Assembly: GCF_005144475.1 (NCBI RefSeq)
Contig: NZ_SWJZ01000038.1
Location: forward strand, 1 to 60,231
From: Rhodobacter capsulatus
GTDB lineage: Bacteria; Pseudomonadota; Alphaproteobacteria; Rhodobacterales; Rhodobacteraceae
DNA length: 60,231 nt
Direction: 5' to 3'
Shown here: in pieces, positions 1 to 8,776 of the stretch
Layout of the letters: every line of letters begins with the position of its first letter
Position numbering within the stretch: position 1 is the first letter of the stretch
Notes under the pieces: generated by a model
Told to the model about the DNA's origin: nothing
Seen by the model: the letters and a program-made list of their open reading frames with translations, nothing else
Database searches by the model: none
Made by a program: the position numbers and the translations under genes

Positions 1-201
1 ATGCGCGCCGAGGTGCCGGGGCGGCGCGACGCGCGGCAGATCACGCTGTTCGATTCGGTCGGGTTCGCGATCGAGGATTTCTCGGCGCTGCGCTTCGTGC
101 AGGAGCGCATCAGGGGCACCGATTTCTTCGAGCCGCTCGACATGCTCGCCGACCCCGATGACCCCCGCGACCTGTTCGGCATGCTCGATCGGGCAAAGTG
201 A
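1..201 (+). CDS. Ornithine cyclodeaminase family protein, C-terminal fragment
   Basis: Only the last 66 residues lie in the window, so the true start is to the left. The fragment contains ITLFDSVGFAIEDFSALRFV, the conserved C-terminal signature of the ornithine cyclodeaminase/mu-crystallin family (NAD-dependent deaminating cyclisation of ornithine to proline, or related imine reductases). It ends in TGA at 199-201. Without the N-terminal catalytic part, ornithine cyclodeaminase cannot be separated from alanine or tauropine dehydrogenase-like relatives. No downstream gene on the same strand follows closely. Confidence 0.8.
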   Translation: MRAEVPGRRDARQITLFDSVGFAIEDFSALRFVQERIRGTDFFEPLDMLADPDDPRDLFGMLDRAK

Positions 202-520
202 GCCGGAAAACGGCCGCAGGCCCGCGGATCGGGGGCGGGGGGCGCGCCGCAGTGAAGCGGCTTTCTTTCCTCAGCGACCGCGCCAGGCGTCGCGCTGAGA
301 ACGCCTCTCGCGGCGACACGCTCGAATGACCCTTTCAGGGACTTCATGGCATTGGCCTGCGCGCCCGGGTCCTGTGCCAGGCTTCAATCCTGGTGCGGCC
401 CGGCACCAGCTGCACGGCGCGCAGATTTCCGCACCGAAAGATTGCAGTGTCGCCCCTGCAGAAGCTGGTGAGAACCGCCGTGCGCTGGGGCCACCGGAGA
501 GCGACTCAACGCGGCGGAGG
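202..520. other. Gene-free stretch between the cyclodeaminase and ABC-F genes
   Basis: No open frame here has a recognisable family signature, and those crossing it are continuations of antisense frames from the ABC-F gene. The two flanking genes converge on it. I see no clear terminator hairpin with a T-tract and no RNA gene. It may be degenerate sequence, given the transposase scraps nearby. Confidence 0.4.
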
Positions 521-2104
521 TCATGTCTTCAGGTCAATAGTCCTGTCCGGTCGGAGCGATCTGAGGAATTCCGGGTCATGACTGACGACCAGCACCGCCC
601 CGTCATATGCCGTCAATGCCGCTTCCAGGGCGCCGATGCCGTCAAGATCAAGGTGATTGGTCGGCTCGTCCAGGATCAGAAGCGCGGGCGGCGGCGTGCC
701 GCCAAGGACGCAGGCGAGACCCGCCCGCAGTCGCTCGCCCCCGCTCAGATCCGCTGCGCGGCGCAACGCGTCCTCGGCGCGGAACCCGAACCGCGCCAAG
801 GCCGCATGCGCCATATGCGGCGTTGCAGCAGGGTTCAGCCCCAGGAAATTCTCGCGCAGGGGCAGGTCGGCCTTGAGCAAGCCAACATGCTGATCCAGCA
901 TGGCGAATGTGCCGAGGAGGTCCACCCGTCCGCCCTGCGGCGTAAGCTGGCCGGTGATCAGCTTGAGAAGCGTGGTCTTGCCACTGCCATTCGGTCCGGC
1001 GATGACGATCCGTTCGGGGCCGGTGACGGAGAATGACAGATCGCGGATCACCGGACGGTCCGGATCGTGGCCGCCCGTCACATGGTCCAAGCGCAGCACG
1101 GTCTTGCCGGAAGGCAGACCGGTCGGCGCGATCTGCATGCGAAAGGGCTCCAGCACCTCGATCTTTTCGCGCGCGGCGGCAAGTGTCTCTGTCGCCGCGT
1201 GGTGTCGGGCTTCGTGCAGGCGCGCCCCCGCGCCGCCCGAGGCTTCGGCGCGCTCTTTGGCGGCATCCATGAGGAGTTTCGGCTGATCGCCCTTCGCCCT
1301 TGCCTTGCGTCCGGCGCTGTCCTTGCGGGCCTTGCGCTCGGCCGCTTGTTGTGCGCGCCGCGCCGCCTCGGAGAGGGTCTTTTCGGCATGGCTTACGTCT
1401 CGCGACGCGGCGTCCAGCGCGGTTTCCTTTTGCTGCCGAAAGGCGGCGTAATTGCCGCCATATCGGGTCGCCCCAAGCGGCGTGAGCTCGACGATGGCAT
1501 CCATTTCCGCCAACACCTCCCGATCATGGCTTACGATGATTGCCCCGCCTTTCCAGCCGCGCAGAAGATCGATCACCGCCTTGCGTCCGCCCCGGTCGAG
1601 GGTGTTCGTCGGCTCGTCCAGCAGAAGGAAATCGGGCTCCGCCAGGAGCAGCGCCGCAAGAGACGCCCTGCTGCGCTCTCCGCCGGAAAGCGTGGCAAGC
1701 CGGGTCTGTGGCGCGATCGCCAGACCGCAGTTGGCCAGCGCGGCATTGATCCGCGCGGGCAAGGTCCAATCGGCTGCGGCCAGATCCTCAAGGCGCGCCG
1801 CACCCGCCTCGGCACGGCGCAGAAGGTCAAGCGCCGCCTGCACGCCGAAGAGATCCGCGATGGTTTCGTCCGGGTGCTCCATCGCCTCCTGACGCATCAT
1901 GGCCATGGACCCCGTCACGCGGATCTGACCGGAGGCCGGCCGCAGCTGCCCCGCGATCAGCCGCAGAAGCGTGCTCTTGCCGGTGCCGTTGCGGCCCACA
2001 AGGCCGGTGCGCTCGGAGCCGAAGGTCAGGGTCAGGTCGGAGAAAAGCGGCGTGCCGTCAGGGGTGACCCAGGACAGGCCGGAAAGCGAAACATGTGCAG
2101 GCAT
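521..2104 (-). CDS. ABC-F family ATPase (Uup/YheS/ribosomal-protection type)
   Basis: A protein of about 527 residues with two ABC ATPase domains and no membrane segments, the layout of ABC-F translation factors and ribosome-protection proteins. Walker A motifs are GRNGTGKST (residues 37-45) and GPNGSGKTT in the second half. Signatures are LSGGERSR and LSGGERLR, and Walker B regions include LLLDEPTNTLD and LILDEPTNHLD. The interdomain linker is rich in Arg, Lys and Ala and likely helical, as expected for the ABC-F P-site tRNA-interaction motif. The frame is open to 2197, but the Met at 2104 begins directly before the first domain and is preferred. The gene has no partner: an IS3-type scrap lies upstream. 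Whether it is a housekeeping translation factor or a resistance determinant cannot be told from sequence. Confidence 0.88.
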   Translation of the reverse strand: MPAHVSLSGLSWVTPDGTPLFSDLTLTFGSERTGLVGRNGTGKSTLLRLIAGQLRPASGQIRVTGSMAMMRQEAMEHPDETIADLFGVQAALDLLRRAEAGAARLEDLAAADWTLPARINAALANCGLAIAPQTRLATLSGGERSRASLAALLLAEPDFLLLDEPTNTLDRGGRKAVIDLLRGWKGGAIIVSHDREVLAEMDAIVELTPLGATRYGGNYAAFRQQKETALDAASRDVSHAEKTLSEAARRAQQAAERKARKDSAGRKARAKGDQPKLLMDAAKERAEASGGAGARLHEARHHAATETLAAAREKIEVLEPFRMQIAPTGLPSGKTVLRLDHVTGGHDPDRPVIRDLSFSVTGPERIVIAGPNGSGKTTLLKLITGQLTPQGGRVDLLGTFAMLDQHVGLLKADLPLRENFLGLNPAATPHMAHAALARFGFRAEDALRRAADLSGGERLRAGLACVLGGTPPPALLILDEPTNHLDLDGIGALEAALTAYDGAVLVVSHDPEFLRSLRPDRTIDLKT

Positions 2105-2307
2105 GGGACAGGACTTCTCGCAGCGACACCAAAGGGGGGAAGGCGGCGAAGATCCTGTCCATGTCGAAGGCGTCCCCCGGGCTGCGATGCCTTTCAATTT
2201 AGGGGCCTTCGCATCCGTTCACAAGAAGGGACTTGTGGCGTCGATCCGCAGCAACCGAAGACCGGCACCAGAGGCGGAAGACAGCGGCCGCGCCGCGCGG
2301 AGCCGCC

Positions 2308-2409
2308 GTGGATCTCGCCGTCAAAAGCTTCTACAAACCGCGCAGACGGCATTCGAAACTGGGCTACATCAGCCCCATCGAGTTCGAGGCCCGCACTATG
2401 CTAGCTTAA
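2308..2409 (+). pseudogene. IS3-type transposase (OrfB) C-terminal scrap
   Basis: Reading from 2308, 33 codons encode a peptide with FYKPRRRHSKLGYISPIEFE followed by a TAA stop at 2407-2409. This is the typical end of IS3-family OrfB (integrase core C-terminus, consensus FYNxxRRHSxLGYxSPxxFE). No transposase sequence is visible in frame before about 2305, so only the 3' end of an old element survives. It marks the left border of the decayed islet that holds hipBA. Confidence 0.8.
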
Positions 2410-2618
2410 CCCGTTGTCCACGAAACCGGCAGCAGGCCGAAGGGGCGCAGGAATGTGTTGTCCCCCTCGGTCATGAGGACATCCTCGGTCGAGCACGTGA
2501 CCCTGCTGCGCCTCAAAGCCTGGGCGATCCTCCCCGCCAAGGATCAGCCGCGCGACCATCGCTTCTTCCGTTTGCCTGGCCTCGCCGCATGCTGCGCAGG
2601 GAACCGAACGCCCGGTCC

Positions 2619-3936
2619 TCAGATCATCGCGCGGACCCGGGCCGCCCGCCCCATCGCATCGGTCGAGATCGCATGGATCAGCGCGCGCGGACCCTGATCT
2701 CCGACCGCAAGCGCCGCGGATGCAAGCGCGCCGCCAAGACGATCCGTCATGTCCCAAAGCAGCTCGAGCGCCCGGCCCTTGGGCAAGCCGCATGCCCTTC
2801 CCTCAGCCTCGAAATGACGCGGGACGATCTCATCGATGCGGCAATGGCCGTCGATGGACATTGCGAGACGATAGCGCTCGCGCTGCAGACGCCCCGCCTG
2901 AACGACCGGCGCGACGCTCAGGATGTCATGAAGCGGTGCCAGCCTGAACCGGCCACGGCGCCCGAGACGCAAGCTGAAATTCTTCGCATGCCCATCCGAG
3001 GCACCGATCAGGAAGAAAAAGATCTGTGCCCGAAAAAAGGTTTCCCGGTCCGTCCCCGGATCATCGGATTCCCGCAACAGCTCCATGATCTCGCGTATCC
3101 CCGGCCCCCTGATATTTCCGCGACGACGGAAATCCCAGCGCCTGACAGAGGTCTTCCTGCGGGAGGCGCTTGAGAACCTCTCCCCGCCAGATCCGGTCGA
3201 AGCGCTCGACGGCAAGGGCCACCTGCCCGGGCAAGACCAGCTTGGCGACGGACGCGGCGGGCAAGCCGATCTCGCACGCCAGCGTCATGCAGAACAGCTC
3301 GTTTTCGACGCTGTCGCTCCGGTCGATCGCGTCAGGTCCGGGCAGAATGCTTGTCGGCGTCTTGAAGATATGGCTCGTGGGCGTGATGCCGCGTGGCTTC
3401 GCCCAATGCGCGCCGACACGAAGATAGGCGGTCTTTTCCTGCGCCCCGGCAATCGAGATCCTGAAATCGTCGTCCGCGCCCCGCGCAAGCGGGGCCGCGG
3501 CAAGGCTTTTCAGATCCGCAACCATCTCGGCTTCGGGAATTTCACGAAACTGCATGTGCTGATCGGCGGGCTCTTCCTCGGGCGGCAAGAACTGCAGGGC
3601 ACCGACACAATCGCGCCCCAGGATCGACAAGAGCGAAAAGACGTCCTTGCCGGGCGCCCCGAGGCGCGCGACGATCTTTTCCCGCAGCTCGCCTTCGGCA
3701 TCCGGAAGCAGGTTGTCGAAAGCGGCGATGACGGGATCCCCGCGCCACGTGCCTTGTGTCAGCGGCAGGACATTGGCGACCGGAAAGGCCAGATCTGAGT
3801 GAAGCCAGGCGGGGTCATAGCTGAAGCGGATGCCGCCATCCGACGCCCTGACAAGCAGGCCAACCCTTGCGCGATCATACCAGACGGCGGTCTTCGAGCG
3901 CCGCCCCCCCTGTCGAAGGCGTGCTGGTCTTGCCAT
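2619..3936 (-). pseudogene. hipA: HipA-type toxin kinase, frameshifted
   Basis: Two overlapping reverse frames together encode one HipA-like serine/threonine kinase. The first (from ATG 3936) holds the N-terminal HipA domain and the nucleotide-binding lobe, with ISIAGAQEKTAYLRV and EVERFDR-like segments ending near RLPQEDLCQALGFPSSRKYQ. The frame then breaks, and a second frame continues with GPGIREIMELLRES and the catalytic loop ASDGHAKNFSL. The break lies in CAGGGGGCCGGGG (about 3100-3112 on the plus strand); removing one G from the five-G run restores one frame. As written, the first product stops at 3061 without the catalytic Asp. It follows the antitoxin gene with a 1-nt gap. A sequencing error in the homopolymer is the main alternative to a true pseudogene. 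Confidence 0.85.
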
Positions 3937-3937
3937 G

Positions 3938-4198
3938 TCAGAACCGATCCCGATCGGAAAGACGATCGCTGACCGAAAGGTCAGACCCAAGCGCTTCGAG
4001 CAAGCGCAGATAGACATCGAGGCTGACAGACACGCCCCCCGTTTCGATGTCCGAGATCGTCGACTGCGCCGTTCCGGTGGCGGCGGCCAGGTCCTTTTGC
4101 GTCATCTTGCACGCGCGCCTCCGGGCGCGCAGGGCGAAGCCGGCTTGCCGCAGACTTCGGATACAATGCGTGGGCGACTCACTCATGGCCGCAGGCAT
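3938..4198 (-). CDS. hipB: HipB-like XRE antitoxin
   Basis: An 86-residue protein with one Cro/C1-type helix-turn-helix: MTQKDLAAATGTAQSTISDI is the HTH core (about residues 32-51), followed by the usual VSLDVYLRLLEALG segment. HipB-family antitoxins bind their own promoter and neutralise HipA, and the TGA stop is one base before the hipA ATG, which fits translational coupling. A second Met at 4186 is an equally possible start; neither has a strong ribosome-binding site. Because the toxin frame is broken, the antitoxin may now act only as a DNA-binding repressor or be relic sequence. Confidence 0.82.
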   Translation of the reverse strand: MPAAMSESPTHCIRSLRQAGFALRARRRACKMTQKDLAAATGTAQSTISDIETGGVSVSLDVYLRLLEALGSDLSVSDRLSDRDRF

Positions 4199-4248
4199 AG
4201 CCCAGAGGCAATATAATCGAGATATCGTCTGCGGGCTAATTTTCGACC

Positions 4249-5046
4249 TTATCGCTTGGTGGCGATATTTCGGGCATATCGTCCTTGGGAGATAAAGATC
4301 CCCGCGACCGCAACCGCCGCATGGATCCCGATCCCCGGCAACTTCGCTGTGAGAGACGCGATGACCGTGACGCGCCAGCCGGGTTCGATAACGCCCTCGG
4401 GGTCATCGTCTTGCGCCGCCACCCGCACGCGCTGCGCATCTTGGACCTTGGCACTGGCGCCCATCCCGTCAAGGCGCGGGTCGGGCAGCGCACCGCTTTC
4501 CGCGATCAGCCGCTGGCCCGCTTCGCCCGTGTCGCGCACCGCGCGCAGCGCTTGCGTCAGCGCAAAGGCCGCCTCCTGCGCCTTCGACAAGGCCCGCGTT
4601 TCTGCCGTGAGGCTGGACAAGCCCGCCTCGATCTTGCGCGCCTGCAAAAAGCCAAAGAGCAGATTGAAGTGATCGCGGGCAAAGGCGTGCTGATCGACCT
4701 CGGCCCGGTCACGGCCCAGATCGTTCTTGTCCCAGCTGTTGTGCAGCGTCTCGCGTGTGCGGTCGAGAGCGACCGAGGACACGAGCTTCAGGTCGAACCC
4801 GGCGACGCCCAGATGATACATCAGCACGCGATGATAATTGGCGGTGGCTTCAAAACCGATGCGCGCTGGCAGGCCGTATTCCTGCAAGATCGCGATCAGG
4901 CGCATGAAGTCATCGGTGCTGTTGGTGATCGTCAGGCGTCGGCGGCGCCTCTTGCCCGGGACGGCAATCAGCACCTCGTGCCGGGGTTTGGAAAGGCCGA
5001 TGCCTGCCAGAACACGGGCACCCGAAGCATGCTCACCCTTGGTCAT
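4249..5046 (-). pseudogene. IS110-type transposase remnant with unrelated C-terminus
   Basis: ATG 5046 is preceded by GAGGAG. Residues 10-109 match the N-terminal DEDD RuvC-like domain of IS110 transposases, including GFEATANYHRVLMYHLG, DLKLVSSVALDRTRE and LHNSWDKND. The position that normally holds the first catalytic Asp (GIDxSK) reads GIGLSK, with Gly at residue 17. The sequence after KND departs completely from the IS110 pattern: there is no PKDA continuation and no transposase_20 domain with its catalytic Ser. The last 155 residues, including a hydrophobic IHAAVAVAGIFI stretch, match nothing I recognise and may be out-of-frame or foreign sequence. The element is almost certainly inactive. 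Confidence 0.75.
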
Positions 5047-5177
5047 GGCCGGTCTCCTCTGTGGTGTGGTTCGCAAAACCACCATAGAGACCCGGCTATG
5101 ACCGCCTGGCTCGCGCAATTTGGGAGGCTGCGCAGGCGGCCAGAACCTTCAACAGCGTGTCATTCCCGACATGCCAT

Positions 5178-5452
5178 GGCCCGGAATACATCAGCTCCAC
5201 GCTGATCAGCTGGGCCGAGAAGCAGGGCATTGCGCTGAACCACATCCAGCCCGGCAAGCCACAGTGAGACACGCCTATGTCGAGCGTTACAACAGGGCCG
5301 TCCGCGATGACTGGCTCGACCAATACATCTTTGACACCATCGAGGAGGCGCAGCAGATCGCAACCGACTGGCTATGGACTTACCCCAACGAGCGCCGCGA
5401 CATGGGCGTCGGCGGCATGACACCCGCCCGGAAACTGACGATGGCTGCCTGA
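5178..5452 (+). pseudogene. IS3-family transposase 3' remnant with frameshift
   Basis: From 5178 one frame encodes GPEYISSTLISWAEKQGIAL and HIQPGKPQ, the DDE-domain segment of IS3 OrfB, and then hits a TGA. The neighbouring frame continues with AYVERYNRAVRDDWL, the catalytic Glu region, and ends GGMTPARKLTMAA with a stop at 5450-5452. The join near 5262 is therefore a frameshift inside the conserved PQxNAYVERYN motif. The 5' two thirds of the gene is missing. This scrap belongs to a different IS3 subgroup from the one at 2308-2409. Confidence 0.85.
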
Positions 5453-5511
5453 AGTCGACTTCTCTCCCTTGTTAAAATGAGGAGGATGGCCCGCGCAGGG
5501 AATTTCCAACG

Positions 5512-6141
5512 TCATGACGCCCCGGGCGTTCCCCGATCCTGGCTCAAACGCTGCAGGTGACGTTCCAGGATCGCGGCGGCGCCCTTTGCGTCGCGGCGGC
5601 GGATCGCGGCCATGATGCCATGGTGATCGTTGTCGATCCGTGGGCGCCAGCGCGCCCGGTAGTGGATAAGGATATAACGCGCCGCAAGATTTTGCATGTT
5701 CTCGACCGTTTCCAGCAGCCGCGGCATCTCGCAGGCCGCGTAGATCTGCATGTGGAAGGCGCGGTTCATCTCCTCCCAGTCATAGATGTTGGACGCCTGA
5801 TCACAGGCCTCGCGCAGCCGGTCGGCCTCGCGCACCTGCGCAGAGGTCAGATGCGGGACGGAATGCAGAAGCGTCAGCGGCTCCAGCGCCAGACGCATCA
5901 GTTTCAGCTCGCGCTGCGCCAGCGGATCCAGCGGCGCAACCTGCACGCCCTTGTTGTGTTGCGACACCACCAGCCCGCGCGCGGCAAGCTTCAGCAGCGC
6001 CTCGCGCACGGGGACGTGACTGACACCGAATTCCGCCGCCACATAATCCTGCCGCAGACGCTCGCCCGCGATCAGCTCGCCGCGGATGATGCGGCGGGCG
6101 ATTTCGTCGGCGATCAGCTGCGGGGTGGGCGAAACGGGCAT
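5512..6141 (-). CDS. GntR/FCD-type regulator, candidate BioR
   Basis: A protein of about 209 residues with an N-terminal GntR winged helix (RLRQDYVAAEFGVSHVPVREAL, helix-turn-helix core VAAEFGVSHVPVREA) and a C-terminal helical FCD effector domain (EMNRAFHMQIYAAC, NDHHGIMAAI). It is the last gene of the biotin cluster, 42 nt after bioC. BioR, the biotin repressor of alphaproteobacteria, is a GntR-family protein often encoded near bio genes, and a sequence close to its known box (TTATCTATAA) lies upstream of bioB. The BioR assignment is inferred from context. A TTG start at 6168 would add nine residues; the ATG at 6141 is preferred, although neither has an obvious Shine-Dalgarno. Confidence 0.82.
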   Translation of the reverse strand: MPVSPTPQLIADEIARRIIRGELIAGERLRQDYVAAEFGVSHVPVREALLKLAARGLVVSQHNKGVQVAPLDPLAQRELKLMRLALEPLTLLHSVPHLTSAQVREADRLREACDQASNIYDWEEMNRAFHMQIYAACEMPRLLETVENMQNLAARYILIHYRARWRPRIDNDHHGIMAAIRRRDAKGAAAILERHLQRLSQDRGTPGAS

Positions 6142-6183
6142 GAAAGGCGGGATCCGAAGGGATTTCAACGGCGAGAGCGCCGG

Positions 6184-6912
6184 TCAGCACCTGCGCGCCA
6201 TACAGTAAGACGGACGATAGGTCAAAGTTGTCGGTCCGGCCCGGTTCATCTGCCGCATCAGCGCGCGCAGGCCCGGCGCCGACAGATGGCCCGCCCGCAG
6301 CCCGTTCACCCCCGTCGCGCGCAGATGCGCCATCAGCGCGCGGGCGTCGGGGAAGGACAGTTCGAGGCTCTCGTCCCAGGCGGCGAGGACCTGCATCCCC
6401 GCGGGCAGATCGGCGCAAAGACCGTCGGCATCGCGATAGCCGGGTGCCCCGGGCGGCAGGCCCAGCCCGGCCAGTTCGGGAAAGTTCCCCGGCCCGAAAC
6501 TGCTGACCGCCAAGATGCCACCCGGGCGCAGCGCACGGGCGGACTTGTGCAGAAGTGCCGCCGGATCGGCAAGCCATTGCAGCATCGAGGCCGAGGCGAT
6601 CAGATCCAGCTCCGCGGGAAAGCGCAAGGCCGCCGCATCGCCGGGCAGCGCCTGCACCCGGGTTGCATCGGGCCAGCGCAGCACGGGCGGCGGCGCGACA
6701 AGATCGTTCAGCCAGATCTCCTCGGGGGCAAGCCGCGCAAGCTGGCGCGTCAGAAACCCGGTGCCATGGCCCAGTTCCAGCATCCGCGCCGCGGGGGCGA
6801 CGAGCGGTGCGATCCGGGCCGCCAGCCGGTCGGCGATCTGCGCCTGCGCCGTGGCGGCGGTGCCGTAGCTTGCCAGATGACGGGCAAAGCCCGTGGCGAT
6901 GCGCGGGATCAT
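6184..6912 (-). CDS. bioC: Malonyl-ACP O-methyltransferase BioC
   Basis: A 242-residue class I SAM methyltransferase. The SAM-binding motif I is LELGHGTG at residues 45-52, and a later LRPGGILAVSSFG segment fits the core fold. BioC methylates malonyl-ACP so that the fatty acid synthase can extend it to pimeloyl-ACP methyl ester, the first committed step of biotin synthesis. It overlaps bioG by 4 nt (ATGA), and BioG removes the methyl group at the end of that route, so the pair forms a complete pimelate module. It is slightly short for the family. The assignment rests on position plus the methyltransferase core. Confidence 0.85.
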   Translation of the reverse strand: MIPRIATGFARHLASYGTAATAQAQIADRLAARIAPLVAPAARMLELGHGTGFLTRQLARLAPEEIWLNDLVAPPPVLRWPDATRVQALPGDAAALRFPAELDLIASASMLQWLADPAALLHKSARALRPGGILAVSSFGPGNFPELAGLGLPPGAPGYRDADGLCADLPAGMQVLAAWDESLELSFPDARALMAHLRATGVNGLRAGHLSAPGLRALMRQMNRAGPTTLTYRPSYCMARRC

Positions 6913-7505
6913 CCGGTGATCTCCTGCCAGTCGCGCCAGCGGGCGAAGGGGCTGTGGCCGCCCGCGATCCAGTCGATCTCTGCGCCCGGCCAGGCGGCGG
7001 CCATCGCGGCGCGGGGAAAGATGCGATCCCCGGTCGCGGCAAGGATACGGTCGAAAGCCGGGGCGGGGGCGGCCGGGCGGCTGGCCAGCGCGCGCAGTTC
7101 CGCGGCAAGGGCCGCGATCTCGGCCCCGGACGGCACGGCGGCCCCGGCGCGGCGGGAAAATTGGTCAAGGCTCTGCGGGCTCAGCCCGGCAAGGGTGGCG
7201 TCATAGACCGCGGGGCCGATCACCGCGCGCGGATCGGGGGCGCCGCAGATCGCCACGGCGCGCTCTGGCCGCAGCCGCGGCAGATGCCGGGCGGCGACGG
7301 CCACGCCCATCGAATAGGCGACGACGGTCAGGCGGTTGGAGGGGGTCCAAAGCGCCTTTGGCAGGGTTTCGTCGCGATAATCCGACAGCACCAGAACATC
7401 CGCCGCGCCACTCAGATGCCGGAGCGGATCGAGCCCCACCGCCCAGCCCGCGAAGACCAGGATCAGATCCGCGCTTCCCCGCCGTTGCAGCCAGTCTGCC
7501 CGCAT
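6909..7505 (-). CDS. bioG: Pimeloyl-ACP methyl ester esterase BioG
   Basis: A 198-residue alpha/beta hydrolase. It has the FAGWAVGLDPL oxyanion-hole region, a nucleophile elbow AYSMGVA with Ser65, and a C-terminal GGHSPF with the likely catalytic His. This matches BioG, the BioH-equivalent esterase that hydrolyses pimeloyl-ACP methyl ester and ends the BioC-protected chain elongation. The ATG at 7505 overlaps the bioA stop by one base (TGATG), and the TGA overlaps bioC. A bioG in place of bioH is common in alphaproteobacterial bioBFDAGC operons. Confidence 0.88.
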   Translation of the reverse strand: MRADWLQRRGSADLILVFAGWAVGLDPLRHLSGAADVLVLSDYRDETLPKALWTPSNRLTVVAYSMGVAVAARHLPRLRPERAVAICGAPDPRAVIGPAVYDATLAGLSPQSLDQFSRRAGAAVPSGAEIAALAAELRALASRPAAPAPAFDRILAATGDRIFPRAAMAAAWPGAEIDWIAGGHSPFARWRDWQEITG

Positions 7506-8776
7506 CACAGCCCCCCGGCGATCATCCGCATCGCGGCGCTGACGCGGCTCAGATCGTCCGGCCCGATCGTCAGCGGCGGCATCGCGTAAAGAAGCCGGCC
7601 GAAGGGGCGCAGCCAGACGCCGGTTTGCGCGCAAAAGCGGTGGATCGGGTCCAGCGGCAGGGGGGCTTTCATCTCGATCACGCCGATGCCGCCCAGACAG
7701 CGGACATCGGCCACCCCCGCAAACCCGCGCGCAGGCGCCAGCTCTTGCGTGAGCTGCGCCTCGATCCGCCGCGCCTCGGCCGACCAGTCGTGGCCTTGCC
7801 ACAGATCCATCGCCGCCGCCGCCACCGCGCAGGCGAGCGGATTGGCCATGAAGGTCGGCCCGTGCATCAAGGCGCCCACGCGCCCGGCCAGATCGCGGGT
7901 TGCGACCGTCGCGGCAAGGCTCATCATCCCGCCGGTCAGCGCCTTGCCCAGACAAAGGATATCGGGCACCACCCCGGCCTTGTGCAGCGCGAAATCGCTG
8001 CCGGTGCGGCTGAAACCGGTGGCGATCTCGTCGAAGATCAGCGCGATGTCATGGCGGTTACAAAGCGCCCGCAGACCCTGCAGATAGGCGGGGTGGTAGA
8101 AATGCATCCCGCTGGCGCCCTGCACCACCGGCTCGAGGATGAAGGCGGCGATCTGATCGCCATGCCGCTCGAAAAGCGCTTCGACCTCGGCCAGACCGTT
8201 CAGCCGGCCCTCGTCCGGCCAGTCGGCGCCATAGGCCACCGGCGGGCGGGCGACGAAATGTTGCGGCGCGATGGCGCGGCCGAAATGGGCATGCATCCCG
8301 GCCTCCGGGTCGCACAGGCTCATCGCCGTCCAGGTGTCGCCGTGATAGCCGCCGCGCGCCGTGGCCAGACGGGTGCGCCCCCGCCGCCCCTGCGCCAGCT
8401 GCGCCTGAATGGCCATCTTCACCGCCACCTCGACCGCGACCGAGCCGCTGTCGGAGTAAAACACCTGATCCAGCCCCTCGGGCAGGGCCTTGACCAGACG
8501 GCGGGTCAGCTCGATGGCGGGGCGATGCGTCAGCCCGCCGAACATCACATGCGGCAGGGTCGCGGCCTGATCCTGCAGCGCCTTCACCAGCGGCTCGGGC
8601 GCATGGCCGAAGGCGGTGCACCACCAGGACGACATCGCGTCGATCATCCGCCGCCCATCTTCCAGTGTCAGCCAGATCCCCTTGGCGGCGACGATCTTGT
8701 GCTGCGGCGCGGCGGTGAACCGCGCCGTGTAGGGATGCCAGACATGGGCGGCATCAAAGGCCAGATCGTCGGTCAC
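7505..8776 (-). CDS. bioA: Adenosylmethionine-8-amino-7-oxononanoate aminotransferase BioA
   Basis: A 423-residue class III PLP aminotransferase. It contains HVWHPYT near the N-terminus, SSWWCTAFGHA (the BioA-typical WW pair), LIFDEIATGF with the PLP-binding Asp, and LCLGKALTGG with the Schiff-base Lys. The enzyme converts KAPA to DAPA using SAM as amino donor. The start is GTG at 8776, which overlaps the bioD stop (GTGA). A longer open frame upstream is only read-through in frame with bioD sequence. Confidence 0.93.
   Translation of the reverse strand: MTDDLAFDAAHVWHPYTARFTAAPQHKIVAAKGIWLTLEDGRRMIDAMSSWWCTAFGHAPEPLVKALQDQAATLPHVMFGGLTHRPAIELTRRLVKALPEGLDQVFYSDSGSVAVEVAVKMAIQAQLAQGRRGRTRLATARGGYHGDTWTAMSLCDPEAGMHAHFGRAIAPQHFVARPPVAYGADWPDEGRLNGLAEVEALFERHGDQIAAFILEPVVQGASGMHFYHPAYLQGLRALCNRHDIALIFDEIATGFSRTGSDFALHKAGVVPDILCLGKALTGGMMSLAATVATRDLAGRVGALMHGPTFMANPLACAVAAAAMDLWQGHDWSAEARRIEAQLTQELAPARGFAGVADVRCLGGIGVIEMKAPLPLDPIHRFCAQTGVWLRPFGRLLYAMPPLTIGPDDLSRVSAAMRMIAGGL

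Larger units (their letters stand above)
2308..5452. mobile_element. Degenerate mobile islet: IS3 scraps, hipBA, IS110 remnant
   Basis: Between the ABC-F gene and the biotin operon, every recognisable item is either broken transposase (2308-2409, 4249-5046, 5178-5452) or a toxin-antitoxin pair with a frameshifted toxin (2619-4198). The two IS3 fragments come from different transposase lineages by their C-terminal sequences, so they are not two ends of one element. I could not identify intact terminal inverted repeats or target-site duplications. The grouping is inferred from content. Confidence 0.55.

Noticed and set aside
4249-5118. Functional IS110 with bridge RNA
   Set aside because: The catalytic Asp and the C-terminal half are missing, and I could not identify element ends to place a bridge RNA.
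4285-5205. A 306-codon plus-strand gene opposite the IS110 remnant
   Set aside because: No family signature, and the opposite strand holds the recognisable transposase block with a good ribosome-binding site.
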